Positions 12,660 through 24,610 of a stretch of DNA of 64,000 nucleotides are shown piece by piece. The notes beneath the pieces were generated by a model, which saw only the letters and a list, made by a program, of their open reading frames with translations, ran no database searches and was not told the DNA's origin. The translations under genes were made by a program, and so were the position numbers. Location of the stretch: assembly GCA_029204225.1 (NCBI GenBank), contig CM055102.1:15107364-15171363 (forward strand), read 5' to 3'. How positions within the stretch are numbered: the stretch's first letter is position 1; every line of letters begins with the position of its first letter. Origin of the DNA: Diphasiastrum complanatum (lineage: Eukaryota > Streptophyta > Lycopodiopsida > Lycopodiales > Lycopodiaceae).

Positions 12660-13540
12660 TCTTCAAGAAGTGTTTGGGAAGGCTGGTGACGACCAGTACT
12701 TGCGTAACTGGCTACCGTTGATGGGCGTAGCAAACGGTGTCCCATCCATTGTTTCTAAAGTCACTGCCCCTTGCGATAAGATGTCGGTGATGTGATAAGG
12801 GCCTTCACCAGTGAACTTCAGCTTTTCTTTGATCGCCTTTGTCTTGTACATGAGAACCAAATCTCCTTTTTGAAGATCTTTCTTGTGAAGACAACGATCA
12901 TGCTAGGCCTTGCAACATGCTTTCTCTGCAGCAAGAGCAGGGACTGCTAACAAGTGTGTTTCACACAACTTGTGTAGCACTTCGTGATGAAGGTGGAGCG
13001 ATCTTGTACCATCCAATCGTTGCACTGTGGCAATGCAAAGAGATGGAACGAGAAATTCCACCGACATGACTGCATCTTGGCCATACACCAGTTGGAATAT
13101 AGTTTGTTCAGTGCTGCCTTTGTATGCAGTTCTGAAAGCCCACAAAGCAGTGTGTAGCTTGTGCTCTCAATCTGATCTGCTTGCTTCCACGATCTTTGTC
13201 AAAATGCTGCACATAATCTTATTAGAAGATTCGGCCTAGTCATTGCCTCTTGGTAGTAAGGCATGCTGAAACAATGGATCACAAAGAACTCTTCTAATAA
13301 GAACTTGATGGTCTTGTTGACAAAGTGAGTTCCCTGATCCCTGACTATTTCCACTGGGCATCCGAAGCGTAGAATGATATTTTCATAAAGAAACTTTGCG
13401 GTGGACCTAGCATCTGTTATGCGCACTGCTTTGGCTTCAACCCACTTTGTGAGATAATCTGTAGCCACGATAATATATTGGGCTTGGGTACTGCGAGCGG
13501 CTGGGTGAATAGGGCTGATGTAATCAAGTCCCAGAGTCCG
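12660..13540 (-). pseudogene. Gypsy integrase core and pol C-terminus (element D)
   Basis: Minus strand: VATDYLTKWVEAKAVR (first catalytic Asp), RFGCPVEIVRDQGTHFVN (second Asp), then a frameshift around the third catalytic position (YYQEAMTRPNLL where the related copy reads YYPHGNGQAES). It continues as WAFRTAYKGSTEQTIFQLVYG and the C-terminal KEKLKFTGEGPYHI...GSQLRKYW. The order and spacing to the polypurine tract and LTR are normal for a gypsy 3' end. At about 13520-13545 the integrase N-terminus is cut off and the unrelated X frame begins, so protease, RT and RNase H are absent on this side. Confidence 0.88.
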
Positions 13541-13544
13541 GTGT

Positions 13545-15506
13545 AGGTTGAGCTAACCAGACGAGCTTTTCCTCTTGTAGTGCTTTGACCTCCGTACCCA
13601 GGCGCGTATTCTCTACTTCCAAAAGGGTAAGTTGCGCTTGGATGGGGGCAAGTCGTTGGGACGCTTCAGCTTGAAGCTCCCGCACCTTCGTGGAGGCCTC
13701 AGTCAGCGCCTTGGAGAGGCTTTGGATATAATTGTTGAGGCGCTCCTCCTTATGCTGCAGCTTGGCAATCTCCTAGTGCCCTGCTTGTTTGTGTTGCTGA
13801 GCCAAAATTAGCTCTTGCTGCAGCTTGGTGAGGTCTGCTCGCAGCTGTGTGTTACTCGTCACTAAGTGTAGTACCTTGCTTTTCAGAATGGCTTTGGTTG
13901 CTACCGCATCGAGGATGTATTTTTCCAAAGTTTGGTACGCCGTCGTTAGATCTGTGGGAGCAGCCGATACATTGGCATTGGCAGGGGCTTTTGTTGTATC
14001 GGCCCCGACGACTTGTAGAGTACCGTCATCATTGTCTTCTATCAGGTTATCATTGGACCTGATGCCATCTGAGGCGGTAGGATCAGCCCAATCTGGCGAT
14101 GGTGCAAACACCGTTTGGACAAATGCATCATCAGACAACGGTTGGTTGCCCTTAGTAACTTATTGGCGAAGCGGGTGGGGTTTGAGAAGCAACTGTGGAA
14201 ATAGGGGTGAGGACGGTCTGTCCAAACAAGAGGATGGGAGGAACAGAAGGAAACTGGAGGGTGGTGTGGAGTATGGAAGAAGGTGAGGATGTGGAGTATG
14301 GAAGAAGGTGTGGAGTATGGAAGAAAGCGTCTGGCGTGGGGGTGAGAAATTGATGACTTGCATCCACGCCAGAGTGTCGGGAGACAATTGAGAATCAGAG
14401 GGATTGAATGAAATGGAAGCAACGGTGGCGGCAAGAGTGATGGAAGATGTGATGGTGATGGATGGAGTAGTGGATACTGGAAGAGAAATAGGAGTGGTAT
14501 CAACAGAAGAAACGGGGATGGAGACAGAAACAAATGTGGATGGAACATGAAGAGAGGTAGCGACAACAAAAATCGGAGTGGGGGGTTGCACAGAAGAAGA
14601 AGTGGCAGTTGTTGATGGGGTGGTTAGTGCGGTAGTGGAGGTGCGTCTTCGGGTAGCAAGTGGAGATGTGGATGTAGAGGCAGCGCCACGCATTTGTTTG
14701 CTGGCCGTTGTGTTAATAACTGTAGGTTGGGAGAAGGTAGATGCTTGAGATGGCGGATAAAGGTTAGTATGTGGCACGAGGGTAGACAAAAGGGATGAGC
14801 GTTGAAAACCGTGCAATTTTGCCTTGAGAAGTGCGCAAGCAAAGTTACATAACAGGGGGCCTGCTGCGATTTGCTCACGGTTGTTGGGTTTGATGGAGCT
14901 GATTAGCTCTCGAATAAGGAAGCTATGCCAGTCGTATGGCACAACGGAGGGACCAGGAAAATCCAGAAAGGATTCCACTATCTGACTCAACAACGTAGAC
15001 TTGATTCTGTCCTTGCAAAATGTTGAAATAAACAGAAAGTTATTCAACAGATGCGCAGTCGTCTGAATGACGGGTTCGGTAATAGCTTCTATCAGGTAAC
15101 CATTTTCAGTCTGGATGGGAATCTCTGGTGTGGTTTGGGTGATGAACGGTTTGATCAGAGCTTTGGCGTGACGATGAGAGATGGGTTGACGATCACTGGA
15201 CATAATGCCAATGGTGACCATCAAGTCTGCATTAATCACGACCTTGTACGTGGTACCTTGGTACAAGAAGTGGAAGCGAGTCTTTTCCTCATCCCAGGTG
15301 GCGTAAGCATGAAGGGCGAGGCCCATGTTAATCTCGGAATGGAAGAGCGTCGAGCAAAAACCCATTGCCGCTAGAAGTGGACCGGCTGTCTGTAGCCATG
15401 GTTGGATTAGAGCGTCAGAGGGTTGAGGCCAAATCTGTGTGGCCTCGGGGATGTCACGCTGGATCACCTATTTGGCGCCAGAGTCTTCAGAGGATGAGGA
15501 GGCCAT
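13545..15506 (-). pseudogene. Extra retroelement ORF X: globular domain, Ser/Thr/Pro linker, coiled coil
   Basis: Minus strand, probable start at 15504-15506 (MASSSSEDSGAK). One frame of about 650 codons is broken only by three stops: codon 13, near 14157, and near 13770. Residues about 20-240 form a globular region (GPLLAAMGFCSTLFHSEIN, FHFLYQGTTYKVVINADL, YDWHSFLIRELISS) reminiscent of proteins annotated as putative plant transposon domain; I could not confirm this. A long Ser/Thr/Pro-rich stretch follows. The C-terminal 150 residues are heptad-like and rich in L, E, Q, K (LRADLTKLQQELILAQQHKQ; LLEVENTRLGTEVKALQEEK), a likely coiled coil. It lies between the 3' part of element D and a TGCGAGAG-type leader, so it is probably the main ORF of a non-autonomous gypsy derivative or an extra ORF downstream of pol. 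Function unknown. Confidence 0.65.
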
Positions 15507-16560
15507 ATTAGCAGTGATGATTAACGGTCGAAACAATAGAAAAAAATAGTGAAAAATGGAAAAGGGTGTGGAAAAGGTAGAAAACTGTGAATAACGAGTG
15601 TTGGATGATAAGAAGTGTAGTTCAAAGCGCAGATCGGTGTTCAGTATGATCAGATGATAGCTGGTAGGAAGTCTGGTTGCAAATAGAGAACTTAGTAATT
15701 TCAGAGTAAATTTCGGCAGAGCTTCGTAGCAAATGTGACAAATGACTCGAATTCAGTCCTTATATAGCGAAATTTAGAGTGCGTATTAGGTGAAATCCAC
15801 TTTCCCTTGTTCGACTTCACCCAAATTTTGGCAAGCACCTTCTTTACAAAATTCTAAGACCTCAGGGAAGTCTGCGAGAGTTCAGAGGTGATTTGATTGC
15901 TATGCGAAGGTTCTGCGAGGGTTCAGGCTGTCTGCGAGGGTTCAACTCTCGCAAGAAGTGATCTCTCGCACAACTTGTTCCTGTGATTGGATTTTCAAGA
16001 TCAGACCATGTAGGCAGACTAATTTTGTTGTTGTGATTCCATTTATGCACCTTGCGAGGGTTGGTAAGATGATCTAGAGGCTTTGCAAGGGTTCTGAAAA
16101 TTCAGCTTCTAGAAACTCTCGCATACACTAAAAAATGATGATTCCTCCATCAGGAACTCTCGCAGAGATTTTCATGGATGCATCTAAGTCAGATCTGGTG
16201 ACTGTCCAAGTTTCAAGAGCTATTTCCTAGGGGATCTCAAAAAATCAAGAAAAAAGTGCTCTTTCAGAGTGTTTTTTTATGAGATCGTGAGATTTTCTGA
16301 TTTTTAACTTTTGTAAACTAGTAATCAACCTCATCCAGGCTTGATCTGACTGCTGGTAGTTTTCTGAAAATTCTGATGAATACTTGGTAACAGATCCCTC
16401 AGTCAATCTGATGATCTGCTTCTTCTTGATCTTATCTGGATTTGAATCCTTCTTGGATTCTAATGGATTTTTCCGATCTTGCCAGATCTGGCTGAATCTT
16501 GATGGATCTAGCTTGATTTGGCTTGATCTTCTTATATTTAGCGGTAATGGCTTAGCAAAA
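15507..16560 (-). repeat. Leader-like region upstream of ORF X with TGCGAGAG motif array
   Basis: No gene. Bases 15865-16175 hold about ten copies of tctgcgagggttc, ctgcgagag or its inverted form aactctcgca, the array seen in the leaders of gypsy elements A (22700-23480) and B (27140-27785). The stretch 16250-16560 is made of words around 'gatctggcttgatct'. It separates ORF X from the pol end of element A; no LTR or primer site was found between them. Confidence 0.6.
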
Positions 16561-16609
16561 TAGCTTTTTGTAATGTGCCACCCCCAATCTGGATCTGCCT
16601 TATTGTGGT

Positions 16610-17383
16610 GGCCAGTACTTGTGCAACCGGCTACCATTGATGGGTGTATCAAATGGTGTCCCATCTAGCTTTTCCAAATTCGCGGCTCCATGATTAAGAA
16701 TATCCTTGATCCTATAAGGACCTTTGCCTGTGAATTTTAACTTTCTATTGATCGCCCTGGTTTTATACATCAGGACCAGATCTCCGGAGCAAAGATCCTT
16801 CTTTTGTAACGTTGTGTGGTGGAACTAAAAACTCTACTGGCATTACAACATCTTGACCATATATCAATTGGAAGGGTGTTTGATCAGTGCTTCCTTTATA
16901 TGTTGTCCTGAATGCCCACAGTGCAGCATGCAACTTATGTTCCCAATCCGATCTGCTAGCTTCAACTGTTTTTGTGAGCATGCTACACAGGATCTTATTG
17001 GATGATTCTGCTTGCCCATTACCATGAGGATAATAAGACGTATTGGTTCTGTGGATCATGAAGAATTCCTCCAACAGGACCTTGATGATCTCGTTGATGT
17101 AATGGCTTCGAGGATCGTTGACTAGCTCCACCGGACGTCCGAAGCGTATAATGATAGCATCAGCTACTCTTACTGCCTTGGCTTCGACCCATTTGGTGAG
17201 GTAGTCTGTGGCTACGATTATGTATCGAGCCTGGAAACTCCTTGTTGTAGGGTGAATTGGACCGATGTAATCCAATCCTCACTTTTCGAATGGTGCTTGG
17301 TCTAAGACCGGGTGTAGTAAGTCATAATTTAATCTTGTTGGTCTCCTTGCCCTTTGGCACACATCGCACTTTTTCAAGTATTC
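16610..17383 (-). pseudogene. Gypsy integrase (element A)
   Basis: Minus strand continuation of the pol above: a zinc-binding HHCC region spans the junction with the preceding segment (HEGMGGGHTAS, then CDVCQRARR), followed by the core with YIIVATDYLTKWVEA, RPVELVNDPRSHYINE and YYPHGNGQAESSNK, giving D, D and E at the catalytic spacing. A short deletion removes residues between VADA and IIIRFG. Another deletion of about 150 bases after EFLVPP removes part of the C-terminal region kept in element D. The end GSQL-like word lies near 16620. In-frame stops show it is inactive. Confidence 0.88.
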
Positions 17384-18950
17384 CTATGTATCCTTATGAA
17401 TCGTTGGCGACCAACATCCTGATTGCAGGATCTTGCGAACTGTAATGTCAGATGCAGTATGACCTCCACCCATGCCTTCATGTGAAAGCGAAACAATTTG
17501 GGTGGCCTCATGAGAAAGAATACACCGCCGAAGAATTCCATCTGGACCTCTTTGATACAACTGGCCGGCAATCAACTGATAAGGTCTAGCCTTTAAGATC
17601 AATTTCCGCTGTTCCACCTTTGGTAAAGATTTGTCTGGTTGGCCCCGCATTAGATATTCAACAATGTCGGCCGCCCATTCTGGTACTGTGTCCACGTAAA
17701 ATAAGAGAGCATCTACCAGCTCATCGTCGGGTTGGTCCTTCCCTTTGATTCGTGACATGTGATCTGCCATGTAATGTTGTTTTCCCTTGCGAACTACTAT
17801 CCGAAAATCAAACTCCAACAACAGAAGTAACCATCTGGTCATCCTTCTGGTGTTGCAAGTTTTATTAACGAGATAGAGCAAGGGTTGATGGTCCGTATAA
17901 AAAACAAAATGTGTGGCCATCAAGTAGTGTCGAAATTTCTTAACCACATAGATCATTGCCAGTGCTTCCCGCTCTGTGGTTGAATAATTCATTTCGGTAT
18001 TTCTGAGTTGTCGGCTTGCAAATCGGATTGGAAAATCCTTTTTGTGTTCACCTGGCTGGGTTAAGACTGCTCCAACTGCATACTTCGATGTGTCCGTATG
18101 CACGTGAAACTCAATGGACCAATTGGGTGGTCGTAAGATTGGTGCTGAAGCCAATGCATCCTTAAGCTTCTGAAAAGCCTTTAGGACTTCCTCGTTCCAA
18201 TGTGGATCCGCTGTGAGTTTGTACATTGGTCGGGCTAACTCCGCAAAATCAAGAATGAAGATCCTATAATAGTTAGCATGACCCATGAGAATGTAGACCT
18301 CGCGGGTCGTTCTCGGTGGTGGTAGATCAACAATGATCCTAATCTTAGATAGATCTGTGGCAATCCCGTGTCTTGACACTATATGGACGAGAATCAAGCC
18401 ATGTGTCACCCATAATTGACATTTTTCTGGATTAAGGGAAATCTGGTATTCATGGCATTTTTGTAACACCTTCTCCAAGTTGGATAAGTGTTCTGAATCT
18501 GGTCCATGCACGCACATATCATCCAAGAAAATCTCCAGAAATTTTTGCAAATAATCTTTGAATGCCGCCTACATGACTCGCTGGAAAGTGCTTGAGGCGT
18601 TGCAAAGTCCGAATGGCATCACTTTATAGGCATAGGTTCTCCATTCAGTGGCGAATGTTGTTTTGTATTGGTCCTAGGGGGCTATCTTCACCTGATTGTA
18701 GCCGTTGAAGCCGTCTAGGAAACTGTAGGCTTCGGCGCTAGCTACCCTGTCGAGGACACTTTTCGTAAATGGTTAAAAAAAAATGGTCCTTTTTGGTGAC
18801 TGCATTTAGCGCCTTCAGATTCACACAAATCCACATTTTTCCGTTCTTCTTGGGTACTATAACTATCGATGATACCCATTCCGTGTGCTCAATTTCATAG
18901 ATAAAATCTGCATCCATCAGCTTTTGCAACTCCTGCTTGATCAATTCAGT
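17384..18950 (-). pseudogene. Gypsy reverse transcriptase and RNase H (element A)
   Basis: Minus strand. The RT begins with IKQELQKLMDADFIYEIEHT and IVPKKNGKMWICVNLKALNA. It passes AYSFLDGFNGYNQ (motif A), YKVMPFGLCNASSTFQRVM (motif B) and EIFLDDMCVHG (motif C, FLDD). RNase H follows: FHVHTDTSKYAVGAVLTQP, TEREALAMIYVVKKFRHYLM, FYTDHQPLLYLVNK. Stops lie at about 18944, 18675 and 18570, two of them TAG where related copies read Gln or Glu. A frameshift lies near 18740. The frame 17384-18550 (388 codons) is still open. Synthesis of element DNA from RNA is the family role; this copy cannot do it. Confidence 0.92.
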
Positions 18951-21620
18951 TTAATTCGGATTGCAGCGGTAATAACGGCTTACCTTGGAGACTGCTCCAT
19001 CCACCAAGGGTATGGTGTGTTGGACTACTATTGGTGAAATGCCCTTCAGGTCACTATAACTCCATGCAAAACAGTCTTTATGTTCCACCAACAATGATCG
19101 TAGTCTCTTGAACTGTGTGGGTGTTAGCTGCTCCCCCACATGCACTATCTTTTCTTCTTCTCCTGGCTTGGCAAGGTTCATCGGATGTGTTCGTGCAGGT
19201 CCCTCGAAGACTTGTTCTGTTGGTGCCCGACTTTCATCAGGTTCTCTCTGGACTTGCGACATCATGATTACCACGTCGTCCAAGGTATAGTTCTTGAAAG
19301 TCTCAAACATCTCGTGAACTGGCGCTCGTCGAGATTCCTCTTTCAGCATATTGATCTTAGCCCGATTGGTCATTTTTTGATTTTCTGTCACCTGTGTAAA
19401 AGATGACATTGTATCTGAGTCCATATTGATTGACTTCAAGAAATCCAATACTTTCTTTCTGCTCTTTTTTGTCATCTTGGTGGATTCGTCCTTGTTGTCT
19501 TTCATTGGGACTGTCGTGACATTCGCCTCATGGTTGTGAATATCCACATCCACTATAGCTATCGCCTCATCAGGTAGATCACTCCAACGGATCACTTGGT
19601 TGTAGCGCTGCTTCAACTGACTCTTCTTATTCGCAGGTGCCTTGGGTGGATCAACCCTTGAGACTTTCGCCATAGCAGACTTTTGCGGTGGTTGAGTTGG
19701 TACTTTCCTGGTTCCGTAACGATCTGGGTCCATGTGGTGTAAGACTTGTTCATCAGTCAACTCAATCTCTTTATTATAAGTTAGAGCATGTTTCCAAGGG
19801 ACCAAATCATCGTCCACTGGGTTATCAATAGGTTCCGCTGACAACCATGCTACGTTTATCATATTCACCCCAAATGTGATGGGTGTGTCCATAGTGTAAC
19901 ACTTGGGTAAAGATGTAATAGGTTTCGGATCTGATTCATATTGACATGCTTGGCAGTCAATAGTTGCTAATGCATCCGTCCATATCATGACATCCGTCTC
20001 TGAATGATAGTGACTCCCCTTGGCTGCCCTTGGGCGATCAATCGTGTGATCTGTCATGGATGATTCGTCATCAGTTTTGGGTGCAATAGGTTTCACCGCC
20101 CATGTGGTTGGATCAACCTTTACAACATGCTCTCTATTCTCGAAGGTGAGTTTTCCCGTACCCCACTTGTGTACTACTTGCGTAGTTCTCAACCAAGGTC
20201 TTCTAAAAACACGGTATGCAGATGGAGATTCAGGTATATCCATGACTATAAAAGTAATCACAAACTGCATGCTTGCTATCTTTACAGGGATATCAGCAAC
20301 TACACCTTTTGGTTTTACACAGGATTGATCAGCTAGCTTGATGGCGAATCTTGCTGGCTTCAATCCTTGTAGACCCCATTTTTTGTACAAAGTAGTGGAG
20401 ATCAAACTGACACCCGATCCTCCATCTACCACTGCTGCCTCATCCTTGTATCTCTTGTGTTTGATTGGCAAAGTGATGTTGTGTTCCTCACTTTCCCATG
20501 CTGCTCCGATGTAGAGAACGTTACTTGTTTCTTCATAGACCTTATAATATATGGGCTCAGGTGCTACTAGATTCTCATCCGCTTTGGCCCATTCAACTAG
20601 AAGGCTTTTCGCTTGTGGTGCAATCCGCAGTGGTTCTCCGAGTGGTAAACTAACACGGCTTGACAATAAAAGTGTGAGCCTTTCAGTGTGTGGTTCCTCG
20701 GGCTCCACCATGTGAAAAGGTGATTCATGTTCGTGCAACCGATCATTCTGATCAGTGCACAGTGGTGAGCCCATTTGCGGTTCTCGTTCGACGCCAACTG
20801 GAGGTTCCGTAGGATTATCTCTTTCTTGCTCTTTTTTCTCCGCTTGTGCTTTCTGTACCCAATGTCTTATTTTCTGGTACTATCTTCTTTCTGCCCTCAC
20901 ATTTGGATATGGCGCTGAAGTTGAGGGTTGGTCGTCAGTGACCGATGGTGGTGGTGAGGGGGCCACTTCCTTCCTCTTCTGGGCTTGCGTAACAACTAAC
21001 ACAGGAGCGTGGAATTGTCCTCCTTCCGATGGCATCCCTGCTAGAACTGCTAGTTGCTGTATTGCAATGAAGTTCAGAGGTGCACTGGTTCAAGGTTTAA
21101 ATGGACAATTCTTAAAACAGTGTCCATAATCGCATTCTCGACAGAAGGATGTATATTGTCCCTTGTAGGGACATTTTGCAATTCTGTGTCCTTCACCGCA
21201 TCCGTGGCAGCCGTAATTTCTTCTGCCTTGATGCTGAGTTTGAGCTGCATAGGCTGCAACATATTCATTTATGGCAGGATCCATAAATGGTTCATCTGGT
21301 CCATACCACTGCTGCTGCTCAGGTTGAGGTGGCATTTGCATCTCTAGTTCTGCTACTGTCAGGTTTACATGGGCCACTTGTTGATTGGCTGGCCCTGGTG
21401 GAGCAGGTAAGGCCATACGCTATGGTTGATTTGGTGTGCCATACCTTGGTGCCACGTTGGGTGCCCCTTGATGGTAAGGATAGGAAGTCTGATAAGGACT
21501 TTTCTTCTGTTGAACAATCCGGGGGTTGAACGAGCAAAAGGCAGAATCTATGTGTCAATCTCAGATTTTGCTTTAGGACTGGACACTCGTTCGTTGTATG
21601 GTTTTGCATGCACACTGAAC
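18951..21620 (-). pseudogene. Gypsy zinc knuckle, aspartic protease and long linker (element A)
   Basis: Minus strand. From 21616 down: Cys-rich words CMQNHTTNECPVLKQNLRLTH, then GRRNYGCHGCGEGHRIAKC (a CCHC knuckle) and YTSFCRECDYGHCFKNC (a second). The frame breaks and resumes at 20774. The protease shows AAVVDGGSGVSLIS (Asp-Gly-Gly-Ser in place of DTGS) and the flap-like region FVITFIVMDIPESPSAYR. About 400 residues of linker lead to HTIPLVDGAVSKVSRYYRC just before the RT. The 607-codon open frame 18951-20774 is the longest in the cluster. The protease would process Gag-Pol. Confidence 0.88.
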
Positions 21621-22572
21621 ACCATACATTTTTCAGCTAGTTTGGTTTCGATTGATGTCGCGTTACTGCTACAGCTCCTTGAAAGGCCTTCAGTTTCTAG
21701 TCAAATTGCGCCGTAAGTTGTGCCATCTGTTGTTTGTGTAATTTTTTCATTTGCTCCAACAACAGTTCAGTGGATAGAGCAGATGCGTTTGATGATGATG
21801 ATGTGATCGAGGGAGTAGGAGTGTGGGTGGATGGATATTCGTCGTCGAATCCCTCATCCTCTTCCCTGATGGCATCTTCCATAGCTTCTTGCAGAGTAGC
21901 GTACTGCTCCCGTCGTTTTAGTTCTCTTCTGATGCTTCGTGGTAGTCCGTCTAGGAACCACATAATCACCGCATGATCGGGAGTAAGGGCTGCACTGCAT
22001 TTGGATCGTAAGTATTTGTCCCATTCAATATAGTCCTTGACCCTTTCTCGTTTTCCCATCTTGACTTTGCTCAACAGGAGTAACGGGTCTTCCAAGAATT
22101 TTCTTGGTTTAAAGCGCATAATGGGAGCCGCCTTAACCGCTTCCCATGTGTATTTTTCTTCCTCTGAAAGGTTGAAAACCAATCCTGAGCCACTGCCAAT
22201 AAGGACATGGGGAACAACATCAGCTTCTCCGCAGGTGTCCGTTTAGCGTAGATTTCACAAGCTTGTTCGTAGATCTGGAGGAATCGGATGGGATCTGATG
22301 ATCCGTCATTTTTTGGTATTTCCATCTGTGGTGCTCTTTGGACTGCTTGCAAAGGAGCCACAGGTATGGGTTGGCCCATTGGATCCATTGGTGCTGGTTC
22401 CGGTTTTGCCTCTTGTTGCACAGCTGCTAATATGGGAAGGTGTGGTGTTTGATTTGCTATCCTTCGTGCTATTGATCATCCCGATCTCAGATTCATCTGA
22501 TGATGGGTTCCAAAGTGATTGGATCTTGCTTATACAGTAGGATGCAGTCTGGATCTCTAAGGATCTGATCAA
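21621..22572 (-). pseudogene. Gypsy gag capsid region (element A)
   Basis: Minus strand: APQMEIPKNDGSSDPIRFLQ, EKLMLFPMSLLAVAQDWFST, a frameshift, then FKPRKFLEDPLLLLSKVKMG, DHAVIMWFLDGLPRSIRREL and an acidic stretch EDAIREEDEGFDDEYPS. This is the retrotransposon gag family, close to the plus-strand gag of element E. A polar stretch with MKKLHKQQMAQLTAQFD ends the capsid part. The start codon is uncertain; the first readable segment is near 22540-22572. Confidence 0.85.
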
Positions 22573-22599
22573 TCTGATCGGCAGGAAGTGAATTTTAGG

Positions 22600-23772
22600 C
22601 TTTTTATGATGGTTTTTCCTTGGTAACTTTTTACTCCTTGCACTGATTGACCTGATATTTTGACAGTAGCTGGATCTGATGTAGATCTTTCCACTGATCT
22701 AGTCTGCGAGGGTTCTCTTGTGCGAGGGTTGGTTATGCAAGGGTTCTTTAGCTATTTTTGCAGGTAAAAACTTGATATCTTTCAGATCTCTGGGAAATAA
22801 CTCTCGCAAGGCTCACAGTAGCTGGATCTAAGTTAGATCTCACTATAGAAATCTCTACAAGAGTTAACTCTCGCAAGAAGTGAAAATTTCACTGTCTGCG
22901 AGGGTCCAAAACTATTTTTTTGACTTGATCTTCACACTAACTCTCGTAGGCTTCATCATTGATGTCAATTGACATTCTGAATTGATTGAGAGGGTCTGCG
23001 AGAGTTCTTACTAGAAGGATTTGTTGGATCTTCACTTTTTAGTGTTTTTTTTGCACTTAAATCCAATTTGCTCACTGGAATCAAACTAACTCTCGCAAGC
23101 TCTTCTATGTCCTGGTCTCACTAAGATGGAACTTCAAAATCCTCTACGAGAGTTCTTGACCACTGGAACTGAAAATTTTGCTGTCTATGAGGGTTCACTG
23201 GTACTTTCCTATCTTTTTTTTCACTAGGAACTCTTGCAAAGGCACCTAGACATCAAACTATCTCTCGCAAGCTTCTTTGTGTCCGGGTCTCACTGAGATG
23301 GAACTTTAGAGGGCTCTACGAGAGTTCTTATGAAGATTTGAATTTTTTTGGATTTTTTCAAGGGTTTTTTTAATTTTTTTATGATTTTTCTCTGGTTTTC
23401 ACAATCTGCTTGGAACTAGCTCTCGCAGGCTTCTATGCAGGTCTGGGACAGTACCCTGGAGCTGCTGCCAGTCATGCAAGGGTTAATTCTCACTGATTCT
23501 GGAGATATAAAAATCTGATGAGATTTTGGGCTCTTTTTCCCTCCAAAATGCATATTGGTGTGTTTTTTTGGCTGGTTGGTTTGGGCTTTAAGCCCTTAGA
23601 GGCTGTTCAGGGCCTCCTCTACCCTCTCACACCTCCTTCGCTAGCTGTGAATAGTCCAAACACAAAAAAAATTACAGAAAACTTACTCAAAACACCCAAA
23701 AATCTACCTAAAACTACTCTAAAAAGCAAGAAAATAGCTAAAATGTAGGTAAACTAGTAAGTGGAAACCTAT
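22600..23772 (-). repeat. 5' leader of element A with TGCGAGAG/CTCTCGCA array
   Basis: Non-coding DNA between primer site and gag. From about 22700 to 23480 roughly fifteen copies of tctgcgagggttc, ctacgagagttc, aactctcgcaagctt and close variants occur, in both orientations and often alternating, so neighbouring copies could pair in RNA. The spacing is about 40-90 bases and irregular. The same array is in element B, showing it is a family feature and not a local accident. Confidence 0.75.
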
Positions 23773-23789
23773 CCCCATCAACGGCGCCA
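23773..23789 (-). other. Primer-binding site of element A (tRNA-Asp type)
   Basis: Minus strand reads TGGCGCCGTTGATGGGG, matching the plant tRNA-Asp 3' end complement TGGCGCCGTTGCCGGGG at all but two positions. It lies one base from the LTR end at 23791. Confidence 0.85.
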
Positions 23790-23790
23790 C

Positions 23791-24610
23791 TGTAGGGTCA
23801 AAGATCTCGCGTAATATAGCCCTCCCGCCTGTCAACAAGGGTTAGATCACTAGATAGGTACCTAACTATGCATAGATGCTATTTTTAGTTAGTTTCCTAC
23901 TTTCTCCCTTAACTCTACTCACCACTAACACTACTCTCCCTTAACTCTACTCCTCTACACTAACATTCATCATGATTGTAGGTGAATGAAAGGGGGCGAT
24001 TAGATAAGGTGGAGGGGAAAGAAGATAGAAGAGAGAGATAGAGGGAGGGTGGAGGTTAGCTCAAATGCACATTGTACTTGCTAAAGGAGAAACATAAACT
24101 ATTGAAACCAAAAAAGCATGAACTTGAAAGCAATAGAAAACAACAAGAGCAATAGCAAGCATTGAATTGCAAATGAGGATGCTTCTCTTCCAAAATTCGT
24201 AGAGTTTCCTCCTTCTCATTAAGCATGAAAATAGTGTACACATGGTGCCTTTTTATAAAATGGGAAAGGCCCTTGTCCCTCAATTCTATTGTCTAATATT
24301 CACAATGATCCTATCCATTCATCTTGGACCCAACTTGATCCAAGGGTCCACATAAAGTATATTGGTAATCACAAGATTCATGTGAGTCCCAATTTGGACC
24401 CAACTCTAAAAAATAATCTCTAAGTTTAAAAATGACTTTGGGCCTCTAGTTTTATTTTAATTCCAAGGCCCAAGTCAAGTTTATTTTATTTACAACTTTA
24501 CTTGCGTGCTCATTGGGCCATGGGCTTACGCGCGCAGGATGTCATGCCCTCGCAACACATTTTATTGAATGATTTTATGTATTTACACTTTGTTGGAAAT
24601 ACTCCCGACA
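23791..24610 (-). repeat. 5' LTR of gypsy element A
   Basis: The LTR runs from plus-strand tgtagggtcaaaga to atactcccgaca, TG...CA on the minus strand, 820 bases. It aligns over its whole length with LTR B (28097-28915). It has a minus-strand TATA box (TTTTATAAAAAGGC near 24250) and a GA-rich stretch at about 24010-24055. It is followed at 24611 directly by the linker coding sequence of element B, so A inserted into B. Confidence 0.88.

Noticed and set aside
13825-14286. 153-codon plus-strand frame opposite ORF X
   Set aside because: Shadow of the coiled-coil coding strand; the coding pattern favours the minus strand.
14042-14569. 175-codon minus-strand frame rich in Pro, Leu, Ser and His overlapping ORF X
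   Set aside because: It is an alternate frame of the Ser/Thr/Pro linker of ORF X.
22700-23480. CRISPR-like array (regularly repeated short motif)
   Set aside because: Spacing is irregular, the motif is 8-13 bases in both orientations, and the context is a plant retroelement leader.
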